From NCBI GenBank assembly GCA_946628545.1, contig CAMOWU010000028.1:1-36366 (forward strand): a stretch of DNA of 36,366 nt, read 5' to 3'. The notes under the pieces were generated by a model. It was not told where the DNA came from. It searched no databases and saw only the letters and a list, made by a program, of their open reading frames with translations. The translations under genes were made by a program, and so were the position numbers. The stretch comes from an uncultured Bacteroides sp. (GTDB lineage: Bacteria; Bacteroidota; Bacteroidia; Bacteroidales; Bacteroidaceae). Shown here in pieces: positions 1 through 8,159 of this stretch (position 1 is its first letter; each line of letters begins with the position of its first letter).

Positions 1-75
1 ATCCCGACTTATCGACGTATTCACCGTTTCGGGCAGACTGGAACCCTGCGTTTCCGAGGTTGAGGTATAATCCAT
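1..75 (-). CDS. N-terminal fragment of a gene leaving the window
   Basis: An ATG on the minus strand at 75-73 opens a frame that stays open for all 25 codons to the window edge. The peptide begins MDYTSTSETQGSS and is rich in Ser and Thr. It has no recognisable motif and no signal peptide in these residues. The start is supported by an A-rich stretch just upstream and by a near-perfect Bacteroidetes promoter about 25 bp further up (102-132, minus strand). The product cannot be identified from 25 residues. That a gene starts here is an inference from promoter plus open frame. Confidence 0.5.
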   Translation of the reverse strand, partial: MDYTSTSETQGSSLPETVNTSISRD

Positions 76-101
76 TTTTGATGTCTTTTTAAATTCATTG
101 A

Positions 102-132
102 CAAAGATAAGCATAATCTTCGAAATCGCAAA
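102..132 (-). promoter_or_regulatory. Bacteroidetes-type promoter for the leftward partial gene
   Basis: Read on the minus strand, the sequence has TTTG (132-129), a 19-bp spacer, then TATCTTTG (109-102). This matches the TTTG / TAnnTTTG promoter of the primary sigma factor of Bacteroidetes with ideal spacing. Transcription would start near 95 and lead into the ATG at 75. Confidence 0.65.
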
Positions 133-257
133 ATGAAATGCTGGGATTTCGTGATGCATCTTCCCATGCCTGCGCTTGTTGAAGTCGAATAAACAAAAAT
201 CATGACGGTGTGATCATTTTCTTCATTCCGAGGGCAAGATACTTCGTAAATCTTGTG

Positions 258-265
258 TAAATTTG
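258..265 (+). promoter_or_regulatory. Possible -7 element upstream of the GH3 gene
   Basis: TAAATTTG fits the TAnnTTTG -7 consensus and lies 70 bp before the GH3 start codon. No TTG is seen at the expected -33 distance, so the call is weak. The rest of 133-334 holds nothing else I recognise. Confidence 0.35.
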
Positions 266-334
266 CATCAACCAATAAAGGGGGCTTCTATAAATTCCCC
301 GTTCATTGAATGATTAATCCTAAAAACACAGGAA

Positions 335-2731
335 ATGAAAAAACTGATTTTCGCTATGGCACTACTTTTGACCAGCTGTCATCCATCGGTGGATGTGGAA
401 CAGCAGATTCACGACCTCTACGAACGCATGTCGCAGGAAGAACGCATCGCTCAACTCCGAAGCATGTATATGGACGACTTGTTCGATGAGCAGGGACAGT
501 TGGACACTGCCAAGTGCCGTGAGTTGATCCCCTACGGCATTGGCCATTTCTCGCAGTTCGCCATGCAGAACCCCCGCGACCCCAACGTGTTGCGCGACCG
601 TGTGGCAGCCGTGCAGGACTGGTTGATCCACAACACCCCCAACGGCATTCCGGCGCTCTGTCATGAGGAAGTGCTCTCGGGTGTCAACTCCCGTGGTGCC
701 ACCATCTATCCTCAGCAGATAGGGCAGGCCTGCTCCTTCAATTCCGAACTTGCCGAGTTGAAGACGCGTCAGACCGCTACAGCCCTGCGCAAGATGGGAG
801 GCGTGCTTTCGCTTTCACCCATGGTTGATGTGTGCCGCACACCCAGCTTCAACCGTTTGGAAGAGTCGTATGGCGAGGACGCCTATCTATCTGCCATCAT
901 GGGTACCGCCTTTGTGCGTGGTCTGCAGCAAGGCGACCTGAAGAGGGGAGTGGGAGCTTGCTCCAAGCACTACCTCGGTTATGGAGGTGGCGGAGACGCA
1001 GAAGAGAAGGAACTGATGGAAGAAATCCTGCTGCCCCACGAGACGATGATCCGTCTGGCTGGCAGCAAGGCCTTGATGCCCGGTTATCACGCCATGCTGG
1101 ATGCCAATGGACAGAAGACCAACTGTGTGGCCAACGGCAAGATCCTCGACGATATCCTCCGCGGTTACCTGGGCTTCGATGGTATGGTGGTCAGCGACTA
1201 CACCGCCATCGACCAGTTGCCCGCACCCGCCAATCACGACCATTCTGCACCTTGGACCCCCGTTCAGAAAGCCGCCATGGCTATCAATGCCGGCAACGAT
1301 GTGGATTTTCCCGAAGGAGCTAACTACAAATATTTGCAGGAAGCCCTCGATGAACGACTGGTGCTGCCAGAAGCCTTCGAGCAGGCCGTGATGGATGTGT
1401 TGCGCTATAAACAGCGTGTGGGATTGCTGGACAAGAATTCCTACTTATACAGCAAGGAACAGATTGTGCTCGATACCCCGGAAGAACGTCAGACGGCTTA
1501 CGACATTGCCACCCAATCCGTCGTGCTGCTGGATAACAACGGTGTGCTGCCGCTCGTGCCGGTCGCCTCCGATGTTGAAAATCCACAAGCCCAGCCATGC
1601 AATATCTTGCTCACTGGCCCCAATGCCAACTCCATGTGGGCAATGTGTGGCGACTATTCCTTCCCCGCCATGACCTACTTTTGGAAACGGATCATGGATG
1701 AACTGGAACATCCCGATGTGGTGACCCTGTTGGAAGGCATGACCAACCACAAGCCCGAGGGTGTCAACATCCTCTACAGCCGTGGTTGTGACTGGACGGA
1801 GGATATCGAGACGAAGTTCTCCGAACTGGGCGACGAACGAGCCTGGGAGTATGAGTTGCTGCACCGCAAGGTGGATGCTGGTGAAAAAGCCGACAAGGGC
1901 GAGGCGCTTGCCATGGCCCGTCAGGCTGATGTCATCATCGCCGCAGTAGGCGAGAATGTCATGCTCTGTGGTGAGAACCGCGACCGTCAGGGACTGCGTC
2001 TGCCGGGGCGTCAAGAGCAGTTTGTGGAGGAGTTGTTGCAGACGGGCAAACCCGTGGTGCTGGTGGTCTTTGGCGGCAGGGCTCAGGTCATCTCTGGTTT
2101 GGCTGAGCGTTGTGCCGCGGTCATACAGGCCTGGTACCCAGGTGAGGAAGGTGGTCATGCCGTGGCTGATATCCTCTATGGCAAAGTGTCGCCTTCGGCC
2201 AAACTGTCCGTCAGTTACCCCAACACAGAAGTCTTTGAACCTCTTTGCTACAACTATATGGCATCGAAAGACCCGCGTGTGCAGTGGCCTTTCGGTTATG
2301 GACTGAGCTACACCACCTTTGAGTATCAGAACCTGAAGATAGATGGGGGCTACTCTACCGCAGATGAGAGCATCAGCCTGTCGTTTGAGGTGAAGAACAG
2401 CGGAAGCATGGCAGCCGACGAGATTGCTCAGGTGTATATCTCGCCTGCTCAAGCTGCGCAGCCTATCCGTCCCATCCAGTTGCAGGGGTTCACCCGTGTT
2501 TCGCTGCAGCCAGGAGAGACCAAGACCGTCAAAGTGAAACTCTATACTGAGCAGTTCGGCTATTATTCCCATATTGACACTCGCCGTTGGAACATCGCCC
2601 CTGGGCAGTACACCATCAAGATTGGTGCGTCGTCGCAGGATATCCGCCTCCAGCAGACTATTGCGTTGAAGGGAGAGCCCGTCACCAAGCCCATCCGCGA
2701 CTTCTATTTCTCAGAGGCGACAGTCATGTGA
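335..2731 (+). CDS. GH3 family beta-glycosidase, lipoprotein
   Basis: The 798-residue protein is a glycoside hydrolase family 3 enzyme, probably a beta-glucosidase or beta-xylosidase acting on plant oligosaccharides. It starts with a lipoprotein signal (MKKLIFAMALLLTSC, lipid-accepting Cys15), so it is likely anchored in the envelope. The N-terminal TIM-barrel domain carries the EESYGEDAYL motif near residue 175 and the nucleophile region GMVVSDYTAID, with Asp288 as the expected catalytic nucleophile. A GH3 C-terminal domain follows (about 390-620, including LCGENRDRQGL and WYPGEEGG), then a fibronectin III-like domain at about 690-765. Length and domain order are normal for the family. It is not closely coupled to the next gene (90-bp gap). 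The exact substrate cannot be told from sequence alone. Confidence 0.9.
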   Translation: MKKLIFAMALLLTSCHPSVDVEQQIHDLYERMSQEERIAQLRSMYMDDLFDEQGQLDTAKCRELIPYGIGHFSQFAMQNPRDPNVLRDRVAAVQDWLIHNTPNGIPALCHEEVLSGVNSRGATIYPQQIGQACSFNSELAELKTRQTATALRKMGGVLSLSPMVDVCRTPSFNRLEESYGEDAYLSAIMGTAFVRGLQQGDLKRGVGACSKHYLGYGGGGDAEEKELMEEILLPHETMIRLAGSKALMPGYHAMLDANGQKTNCVANGKILDDILRGYLGFDGMVVSDYTAIDQLPAPANHDHSAPWTPVQKAAMAINAGNDVDFPEGANYKYLQEALDERLVLPEAFEQAVMDVLRYKQRVGLLDKNSYLYSKEQIVLDTPEERQTAYDIATQSVVLLDNNGVLPLVPVASDVENPQAQPCNILLTGPNANSMWAMCGDYSFPAMTYFWKRIMDELEHPDVVTLLEGMTNHKPEGVNILYSRGCDWTEDIETKFSELGDERAWEYELLHRKVDAGEKADKGEALAMARQADVIIAAVGENVMLCGENRDRQGLRLPGRQEQFVEELLQTGKPVVLVVFGGRAQVISGLAERCAAVIQAWYPGEEGGHAVADILYGKVSPSAKLSVSYPNTEVFEPLCYNYMASKDPRVQWPFGYGLSYTTFEYQNLKIDGGYSTADESISLSFEVKNSGSMAADEIAQVYISPAQAAQPIRPIQLQGFTRVSLQPGETKTVKVKLYTEQFGYYSHIDTRRWNIAPGQYTIKIGASSQDIRLQQTIALKGEPVTKPIRDFYFSEATVM

Positions 2732-2821
2732 GGAATAGAAGTTTAGACTTTTGATAAGAATGAAGTAGATTTACAACCAACGTGTTTTTGCATTTGCAGG
2801 ACTTTAAACAACTATCCAATA

Positions 2822-4081
2822 ATGACGTTCATATTGAGAATTCTTGTATTGACATGTGTTTTGATATTTTCACCATCTATTCAGGCACAAGACATCAACG
2901 ACTGGTTTCAGGAGCAATTAATTGCATCTTCTGAGTTAAGGCATGTGGATTTCGATTATAATTACAAAATGGCTCTTTTTGCGAAAAAGAAGCATAAAAA
3001 GAAGATGGACCCTCTTCTAAGATCTTTGGTTATCTTGGATTGTGAGCGTGCATGGGGATCTGACAGTCTGACGGTGTTGGTGATTGACCAGATTTTGATG
3101 AAAACCCCTAAGTTCCGATTGGACCAAGGCCTTGCTTTATCGCTGTTTTATTTGAAATACAAATGCTTGTTCCTTCATAACAAATACCATGAGATAGAGC
3201 AAATGACCGACTATATGGAACAACATTTTGCTGAAAACGAGAAATTGAGATTGCAGGCTGGTCATTGGCGTAGAATTGCCCAGGCAGGAAGAGGGGTAGG
3301 CCCTGTTGAGATTCATCGCTCGAAAGAAGTGGTTGGAGTAGGTCTTAGCCACGATTCTCTTGATCACTTGTATATAGAGGCGAACCTCAATCGAGCCAAG
3401 AACCGGCGTTTAATCGTTGATACAGGTCTCATGTCAAGTTCTGTGTTGTTCAAGGATTTTGCAGAACAGATTGGTGTTCGTATGCTCCCTGATTCGACAC
3501 ATGCCACTTCAGCAACTCATCCCGATGTCAGATACACTATGCAGCTGGGAATCTTGGATAGTCTGCGTATCAACGGCATTCTGATAAAAAATCTTCCCGT
3601 ATGGGTTTCTGACGAGAAGAACGAATATGATTGTGACGGCTTTATCGGCACACCAGACTTGGCACGTTTAGAATATATGGAATTCACTCGCGACAGTCTT
3701 GTCTTCCGCTATCCAATTCCTGAGCCTCGAAGCAAAACTCAATTCACGATGAATGCTGGAGCGAATGGCGATCGATGCATCTGTATTCCTTATAAAATCA
3801 ATGGGCGCAACAGCTCTTTCTTATTAGATACAGGCACTAATGGCTTTATTCTCCCTCAACAATATGTATCAATGAATAATGTATTCGTTGAAATTGGAGG
3901 CATGCAAATTGGAGTAGGCAACCAAATGATGTCTGCTCATGGTTTTTTGCCCTACCAAGATTCATGTGGATTTATCGGTACCCCTTTACTTTACGCTTTC
4001 GAGCGATTGTGTCTTAATTTCCGCGAGTGCAACGTAGAATTCGTGAAAAAAGAAGATGGCAATTTCATAGGGCTCTATTGA
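2822..4081 (+). CDS. secreted retropepsin-like aspartic protease
   Basis: A protein of 419 residues with a signal peptide (MTFILRILVLTCVLIFSPSIQAQ). Residues 24-165 are helical and have no recognised motif; they resemble the N-terminal regions that precede protease domains in Bacteroidetes. Two aspartic protease half-domains follow: LIVDTGLMSSSVLF with Asp200 and FLLDTGTNGFIL with Asp336, each a DTG followed by hydrophobic residues. The two halves would form one active site, as in single-chain pepsin-like enzymes built from retropepsin-type repeats. It is expected to act in the periplasm or outside the cell. Substrate is unknown. It stands alone, with a repeat-rich gap downstream. Confidence 0.75.
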   Translation: MTFILRILVLTCVLIFSPSIQAQDINDWFQEQLIASSELRHVDFDYNYKMALFAKKKHKKKMDPLLRSLVILDCERAWGSDSLTVLVIDQILMKTPKFRLDQGLALSLFYLKYKCLFLHNKYHEIEQMTDYMEQHFAENEKLRLQAGHWRRIAQAGRGVGPVEIHRSKEVVGVGLSHDSLDHLYIEANLNRAKNRRLIVDTGLMSSSVLFKDFAEQIGVRMLPDSTHATSATHPDVRYTMQLGILDSLRINGILIKNLPVWVSDEKNEYDCDGFIGTPDLARLEYMEFTRDSLVFRYPIPEPRSKTQFTMNAGANGDRCICIPYKINGRNSSFLLDTGTNGFILPQQYVSMNNVFVEIGGMQIGVGNQMMSAHGFLPYQDSCGFIGTPLLYAFERLCLNFRECNVEFVKKEDGNFIGLY

Positions 4082-4372
4082 TTCGGCCTGAAAATTTCGA
4101 TTAAACGAGAGCAAAGTCAAACTTGTTTGAACTTGGCCGAGTGTGAGAAATTTATCAAAAGGCCAATATCTATTAGCCCAGGGCAACGCCCCGGGGATAT
4201 ATAAGACCAAAAAGGCGCCCTGCAAGGGCAGCATCATGAATAAAAGAAACGATTTTGCCCTTGCAGGGCGCATCTGCAAACCACATCAAGAATTCATATC
4301 AACTCCTTTGTTTTTCTGACTGCTAATTAACATTTATAAAATCCGTGTCAACTGGTATATAATTGCCATATT
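4082..4372. repeat. intergenic repeat cluster with a large palindrome
   Basis: This gap holds no gene. A 50-bp element at 4098-4147 is a diverged copy of 32646-32700 (both contain CGATTAA-CGAGAGCA and end in CCGAG-GTGAG). Perfect 16-bp inverted arms lie at 4215-4230 and 4256-4271, with a 25-bp loop; each arm is itself nearly palindromic (GCCCTGCAAGGGC). A further CCCAGGGC-AACGCCCCGGGG hairpin lies near 4179-4197. Such elements are typical dispersed repeats. The large palindrome could also stop transcription of either flanking gene, but no T-tract follows it. Confidence 0.6.
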
Positions 4373-5623
4373 TTATTCTTTCCGATAGACTTTTTCTCCG
4401 TTGATGTAGCTCTTCAGTTTCGGCCAGTCATTCGGAATCCAAAGCTCTCCCTTGGTGGTGATGATGATGATGTGGTAGCCATCTTGGTCCATCATGCAAC
4501 TGAGGTGATAATTTGAGTCGCCCTTGATATTCATTCCCTCGACGATGTTGTGCAGGTTGGCGTATGGAATACGTGAGGAGTAGTTATAGATGTATTCTTG
4601 CTCGGGATGACGATTCACATAGTCGAGAGCTATCGAGTCGAGCTGTTGGTGCAGGGCTTCGGCTTCAGCTTTGTATTGTGCGGGGATGAAGTAGTGGGTA
4701 CCGGTGGTCAGACCTGTATGTTTGTTGTCGCCGTAGTCGCTTTGGCGAGTGGTCTTAGAGACGAGCCCTCCGTTGCTTACGTTATCATCATATCCTTCGT
4801 CGTGACGCCAATAGATAGGATAGGTCTTCACACCTTTCAGTTTCTTGGCCTTTTTCAGTACGGGTAGAATCAAAGACTCGAAAGCCGCGACGTCGAAGGG
4901 TTGCATCTCGTCCCATGTGAGATTGGTGGGAATGGTATAGAGGTGGCTGTAATTGCCAAACTCCTCAAAATCATTGAAAAAGCCATTGACATCACCCTTG
5001 AACTCCTTGCCGTCGATGAGTATCTTTTTCACCTTCTTGCCGTTGATGGTGAGGTTGCCGTCCTCGTCCACCGCAGCACCTTGCATGTGATCAATGTTTC
5101 TTTCCTTGTAGTTCTTATGGTAGTCGAAATTGGCTACCTCTCGGGCATTATGGAAATAGACCTGATTGCCGTAGCGGGTGGAATAGAGCGAGTCTGCTTC
5201 TTGACGGAACGCCAAGGAGTATTTGATGGTGTCAGTGCCGTCCTTGTGATATTCGTAAAGGTAACTCTCTGACCCATCCTTGCCCAGAATGGCGAACGTA
5301 AGGCGGATAGAGTCGAGGGCACTCTCCATTTGCTGTCGGCGATGGGTGTTGATGCTGTCATAAGTCAGGATGATTCGTTGCAGTTGCGCTTCGCTCAAGT
5401 TATTGTCGTTGAAAGGTGGATGAAGTGGCATCACATTGAGAAAGGAACGCCATTGGTGGGTGATGCCTCTTTCGAAAGCGTTAGACTGGGTATGGCTGAC
5501 TCCAAAACCAAGTTCTTGGAGGTAGTTTTCCAATTGGCTGATTTTGGTGTTGGCTTCTTGCCCATACGATGTGGTGGCGATGGTTGCCAGCAACATGAGG
5601 GTGAGTATCTTCTTCATATTCAT
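4373..5623 (-). CDS. secreted protein of unknown function in a sigma-factor operon
   Basis: The product is about 416 residues and is not recognised. The frame is open further upstream, but a clear signal peptide starts at MNMKKILTLMLLATIATTSYGQ, so I place the start at 5623 (5617 is also possible). The mature protein has no Cys cluster or membrane segment. Near the middle it contains the string INGKKVKKILIDGKEFKGDV, closely like the NGKxVKKIxxDGKEFFGDD signature seen before the barrel in some TonB-dependent outer-membrane proteins, but no barrel follows here. The gene is third in a minus-strand operon after the sigma factor and the membrane protein (70-bp gap). It may be a target or sensor partner of that sigma system; this is inference. 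Confidence 0.6.
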   Translation of the reverse strand: MNMKKILTLMLLATIATTSYGQEANTKISQLENYLQELGFGVSHTQSNAFERGITHQWRSFLNVMPLHPPFNDNNLSEAQLQRIILTYDSINTHRRQQMESALDSIRLTFAILGKDGSESYLYEYHKDGTDTIKYSLAFRQEADSLYSTRYGNQVYFHNAREVANFDYHKNYKERNIDHMQGAAVDEDGNLTINGKKVKKILIDGKEFKGDVNGFFNDFEEFGNYSHLYTIPTNLTWDEMQPFDVAAFESLILPVLKKAKKLKGVKTYPIYWRHDEGYDDNVSNGGLVSKTTRQSDYGDNKHTGLTTGTHYFIPAQYKAEAEALHQQLDSIALDYVNRHPEQEYIYNYSSRIPYANLHNIVEGMNIKGDSNYHLSCMMDQDGYHIIIITTKGELWIPNDWPKLKSYINGEKVYRKE

Positions 5624-5693
5624 ATTGTTTTTTTTTTCTTTATCATTCTTTATTTCGGTCATTCGGGATCATGATGATCTGTTATTACCTATA

Positions 5694-6278
5694 TCACTTA
5701 GTAATCTCATTGAGTTGGGCTATTTCCTGATGCAGACGTTCACCGCGTGTCCTGATGTCTTGTGCCTGCATGGCTGCCATGACGTAGGGGTCGGGTAGGG
5801 AAGTACGGTTATACGATTTGCCTGGGGGAAGAGGATCGCTGATATCCTTTTCTGTCGTTGCCAACTGTGGCACGGCCGTCTGGTTGACGGGTTTAGTCAT
5901 CCTATGCCTTTTTCTCGGCTTTTTTTTCGGCATTGGCTTTATTGCCTCTGGTTCCGCAACGTCTGTTTCCTCTTCTATGGTTGCTGTTGTCTTGTCTTCT
6001 TCCGCTGAGGGGCTGTCATCATGGGCGACAGTCTGTTTGGCCACTAATGGCTGTTCCTTGGGGCGGTCTTCTCTATAGTGGAACGTCAGCAACAGCAGTA
6101 AACTGGCAGCCACAGCACCGATGGATATCGGGTATAGCCAGCGTCGAAGTGCTTTTTTCCTGTCTTTCTTCTCCTCTGCCTGATGCATCTTGGTCAGGAA
6201 GTCGGAAGGCAGTTCTGGTGTGTCTGCGTACATTCGGCGTAAAGCCTCGCGCAAGTCGCTGTCTTTGGGGTTGTTCAT
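5694..6278 (-). CDS. probable anti-sigma factor, single-pass membrane protein
   Basis: A protein of 194 residues. Residues 1-45 are charged and cytoplasmic in character, one membrane helix lies at about 46-66 (YPISIGAVAASLLLLLTF), and residues 67-194 would be periplasmic, with a low-complexity Glu/Thr/Lys/Pro stretch at about 85-135. This layout, plus the ATGA overlap of its start with the sigma-factor stop (6275-6278), fits an anti-sigma factor that holds the sigma factor at the membrane. No zinc-binding anti-sigma motif (HxxxCxxC) is present, so it would belong to a non-ZAS type. The role is inferred from context. Confidence 0.6.
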   Translation of the reverse strand: MNNPKDSDLREALRRMYADTPELPSDFLTKMHQAEEKKDRKKALRRWLYPISIGAVAASLLLLLTFHYREDRPKEQPLVAKQTVAHDDSPSAEEDKTTATIEEETDVAEPEAIKPMPKKKPRKRHRMTKPVNQTAVPQLATTEKDISDPLPPGKSYNRTSLPDPYVMAAMQAQDIRTRGERLHQEIAQLNEITK

Positions 6279-6823
6279 TTCGCTGTAAGTTTCTTATGGA
6301 GTTTCTTTCTGATTCGGTAGAGTCGGCTGGCCAGTGCGTTCGAGTCAATGCCCGTGATGTAGGCGATCTCGTTAAGCGGTAGGTCGTCGAAGTAATAGAG
6401 GGTGAGCAGCATCCGTTCTTCGTGGGGTAACTCTTTCATCAATGCTTCAAGCTGCTCAATGCGTTGTTCCTTGCCGGTAGAGAGTTCGGCTTCCAGTTCT
6501 GTGTCGTTGACATCTGTCTGCCAAACCGAACTGTCTTCCAGTGATATGGTGATAGGTCGATGGCGTTTCAGATAATCTATCGTCTGTTGGTAGGCAATGC
6601 GACATAGCCAAGTGGAGAGGGAAGACTGACGGCCATCAAAGCGACCTATATATCGAAAGGCTTTGAGGAATGTGTCTTGGAGCAGTTCCTGAGCATCCAT
6701 CGAATCCTGAACCTGCCTCGCTATCATGGCGAAGACAGGGGCGGCGAAACGGCTGACCAACTCGTCTTGCCCTTTGCGCTCTCCCTTCTTCACGGATTCC
6801 ACTATCTGCTTTTCTGTCTGCAT
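6275..6823 (-). CDS. ECF-type RNA polymerase sigma factor
   Basis: A sigma-70 family protein of 182 residues, the normal size for the extracytoplasmic function group. Region 2 spans about 20-85 (ELLQDTFLKAFRYIGRFDGR, then STWLCRIAYQQTIDYLKRHR). Region 4 spans about 125-178 with the helix-turn-helix LPLNEIAYITGIDSNALASRLYRIRKKL. It directs RNA polymerase to stress- or signal-specific promoters. It is first in a three-gene minus-strand operon, overlaps the next start by four bases, and is probably controlled by that membrane protein. I saw no TAnnTTTG element upstream, so it may use its own promoter type. Confidence 0.88.
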   Translation of the reverse strand: MQTEKQIVESVKKGERKGQDELVSRFAAPVFAMIARQVQDSMDAQELLQDTFLKAFRYIGRFDGRQSSLSTWLCRIAYQQTIDYLKRHRPITISLEDSSVWQTDVNDTELEAELSTGKEQRIEQLEALMKELPHEERMLLTLYYFDDLPLNEIAYITGIDSNALASRLYRIRKKLHKKLTAK

Positions 6824-7113
6824 CAGTCTTGTTTTTGGTTGTCCTATGGGATCTTTTGAAATCCCTTCTACTCGTTATACGACTAAAACGGAAAAATATC
6901 ACGTTTGTTTTACGTTTTTTTCACCATCCACATTGTAACTCTTTTTTTGGTCGCTACACTCATATATTGGATGAGTAGGAGGAGCGGCATTCCTGCCGTT
7001 CAGCCCTATGCCTAAGCACGCTCATTCGATGATTCATGAGAAGAAAAACAGCAGAGACAACAAAGGGATAATCATGGCAACTTTATCCTTTTTTCTGGAA
7101 AATCCCAAACAAG

Positions 7114-7145
7114 TTTGGCTTTTCGCTCGATTTTTCGTAACTTTG
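7114..7145 (+). promoter_or_regulatory. upstream promoter-like copy
   Basis: TTTG (7114-7117), 20-bp spacer, TAACTTTG (7138-7145). This matches the Bacteroidetes promoter and shares 24 identical bases with the copy at 7206-7229. An inverted repeat starting at 7136 would fold any transcript begun here. Confidence 0.45.
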
Positions 7146-7198
7146 ACTTTGTCGAAGTTACGCCATCTCGGAAAAGCAAAAGAAAGACTCGCCTTCCT

Positions 7199-7229
7199 TT
7201 TGCTCTTCGCTCGATTTTTCGTAACTTTG
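7199..7229 (+). promoter_or_regulatory. promoter of the polytopic membrane protein gene
   Basis: TTTG (7199-7202), exactly 19-bp spacer, TAACTTTG (7222-7229), then the ATG at 7268. This is an ideal TTTG / TAnnTTTG promoter with a leader of about 30 bases. Confidence 0.65.
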
Positions 7230-7267
7230 GCTTTTGAAAATATAAACGATTCTTCATAAATTACGAT

Positions 7268-7840
7268 ATGCTTAGATTCAAGAAGAAAACGAAAGTGATG
7301 GACGTACTCATTACAGCCTTGGCTGGAATGCTCTCGGTTGGCGTTATGTTTTATGCCGTGGCTCAGTTCGGACTGAAAGAGGCTTGGCCCGAGGAGGTCC
7401 TCAACCTGTTCTACGTGGCCTGTCTGGTCATGATGTGGATGTACTTCTTCAACCGGCTTGAACCGCGCCAGTTCAACTATTGGTGCTCGGTGTGCATGGG
7501 TGTGACCATTCTGCTTCGCGATATTCTCTTTGCACCTCCATTAGACATATACCCTCTTCGTTTGGCATGTCTCACGCTGTCGGTGCTGCTGCTCCTGATG
7601 CTTACCTACTTCTATGCCCGCAAGGACTGGAAGAGTTACTCCAAGCGCAACCTGTGGATGATCTTTATTGTCGATATGTTGATTGCCTCACTCTACAACT
7701 ACGACATCTATCTTGAGCCCATCAATGAATACACCGACTATCTGCTGGTCGAGATCTGGATTCGTCCCACCATAGCCTATGGACTTGTGGCCTGCTTCGT
7801 GTCCGAAAGGCAAAACGATACTTTTTTAGTTAAGAGTTAA
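7268..7840 (+). CDS. polytopic inner-membrane protein of unknown function
   Basis: A protein of 190 residues with about five hydrophobic segments: 12-32, 45-62, 72-88, 98-114 and 127-145, with a sixth weaker one near 160-178. I do not recognise the family. Charged loops include FNRLEPRQFNYW and YARKDWKSYSKRN. The gene has its own promoter (7199-7229) and is not tightly linked to its neighbours. Its last codons and stop lie inside a 7-bp tandem repeat (7828-7862), so the C-terminus may have been set by repeat expansion. Confidence 0.6.
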   Translation: MLRFKKKTKVMDVLITALAGMLSVGVMFYAVAQFGLKEAWPEEVLNLFYVACLVMMWMYFFNRLEPRQFNYWCSVCMGVTILLRDILFAPPLDIYPLRLACLTLSVLLLLMLTYFYARKDWKSYSKRNLWMIFIVDMLIASLYNYDIYLEPINEYTDYLLVEIWIRPTIAYGLVACFVSERQNDTFLVKS

Positions 7841-7862
7841 GAATTAAGAGTTTAGAATTAAG
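7828..7862 (+). repeat. 7-bp tandem repeat, five units
   Basis: Units of the form A(G/A)TT(A/T)AG run without gaps from 7828 to 7862. The array supplies the last codons and the stop of the membrane protein gene. The same unit recurs at 32596-32623. Confidence 0.7.
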
Positions 7863-7900
7863 AAAATAGGCTTTGGACTTTAGTTAAGAATTGTTCTCTT

Positions 7901-7958
7901 GTAGGGACGCGACGTGTCGCGTCCGAATCATAGTGGATGCGACACGTCGCGTCCCTAC
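7901..7958. repeat. paired REP-like hairpin element
   Basis: A 24-bp unit starting GTAGGGACGCGACG at 7901-7924 is followed by its inverted copy at 7935-7958 with one mismatch. Each unit alone folds as GGACGCGAC-GT-GTCGCGTCC. A third, identical copy lies at 34334-34357. The rest of 7863-8159 holds only a possible -7 element at 8062-8069. Confidence 0.7.
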
Positions 7959-8061
7959 ATGTTTTGTTTTGGACTGCACTCATCATGGCTTTTGTATCTA
8001 AAAAAAGCTGGTGTAGGCCATTTTCTTATGAAGAACAGATACAGATGCCGAAAAAATGCAC

Positions 8062-8069
8062 TATTTTTG
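8062..8069 (+). promoter_or_regulatory. possible promoter of the large central operon
   Basis: TATTTTTG fits TAnnTTTG and lies about 90 bp before the first central gene. No TTG is present at -33. It is the best candidate I see for the operon's first promoter. Confidence 0.35.
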
Positions 8070-8159
8070 CACTCGAATGCCGGAAATGGCGGATGATAGT
8101 TATCCTTTTTATTAGATGGAGCCTTGAAATCGCCATGACTGACATGAAGACAAAGTCCG

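Larger units (their letters stand above)
6824..7267. other. gap with promoter repeats and small hairpins
   Basis: No convincing gene is seen in this 444-bp gap between divergent genes. It holds a small hairpin CGGCA-TTCC-TGCCG (6985-6998), a 24-bp exact direct repeat (7122-7145 and 7206-7229) that carries a promoter -7 element in each copy, and an 11-bp inverted repeat at 7136-7146/7152-7162 with one G-T wobble. Short frames here are made of repeat sequence and look non-coding. Confidence 0.5.

Noticed and set aside
1445-2572. Minus-strand open frame of 375 codons inside the GH3 gene
   Set aside because: Fully inside a clear GH3 enzyme; no recognisable domain or start signal.
7008-7259. Short open frames before the membrane protein gene
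   Set aside because: They are made of repeated promoter sequence and encode low-complexity peptides.
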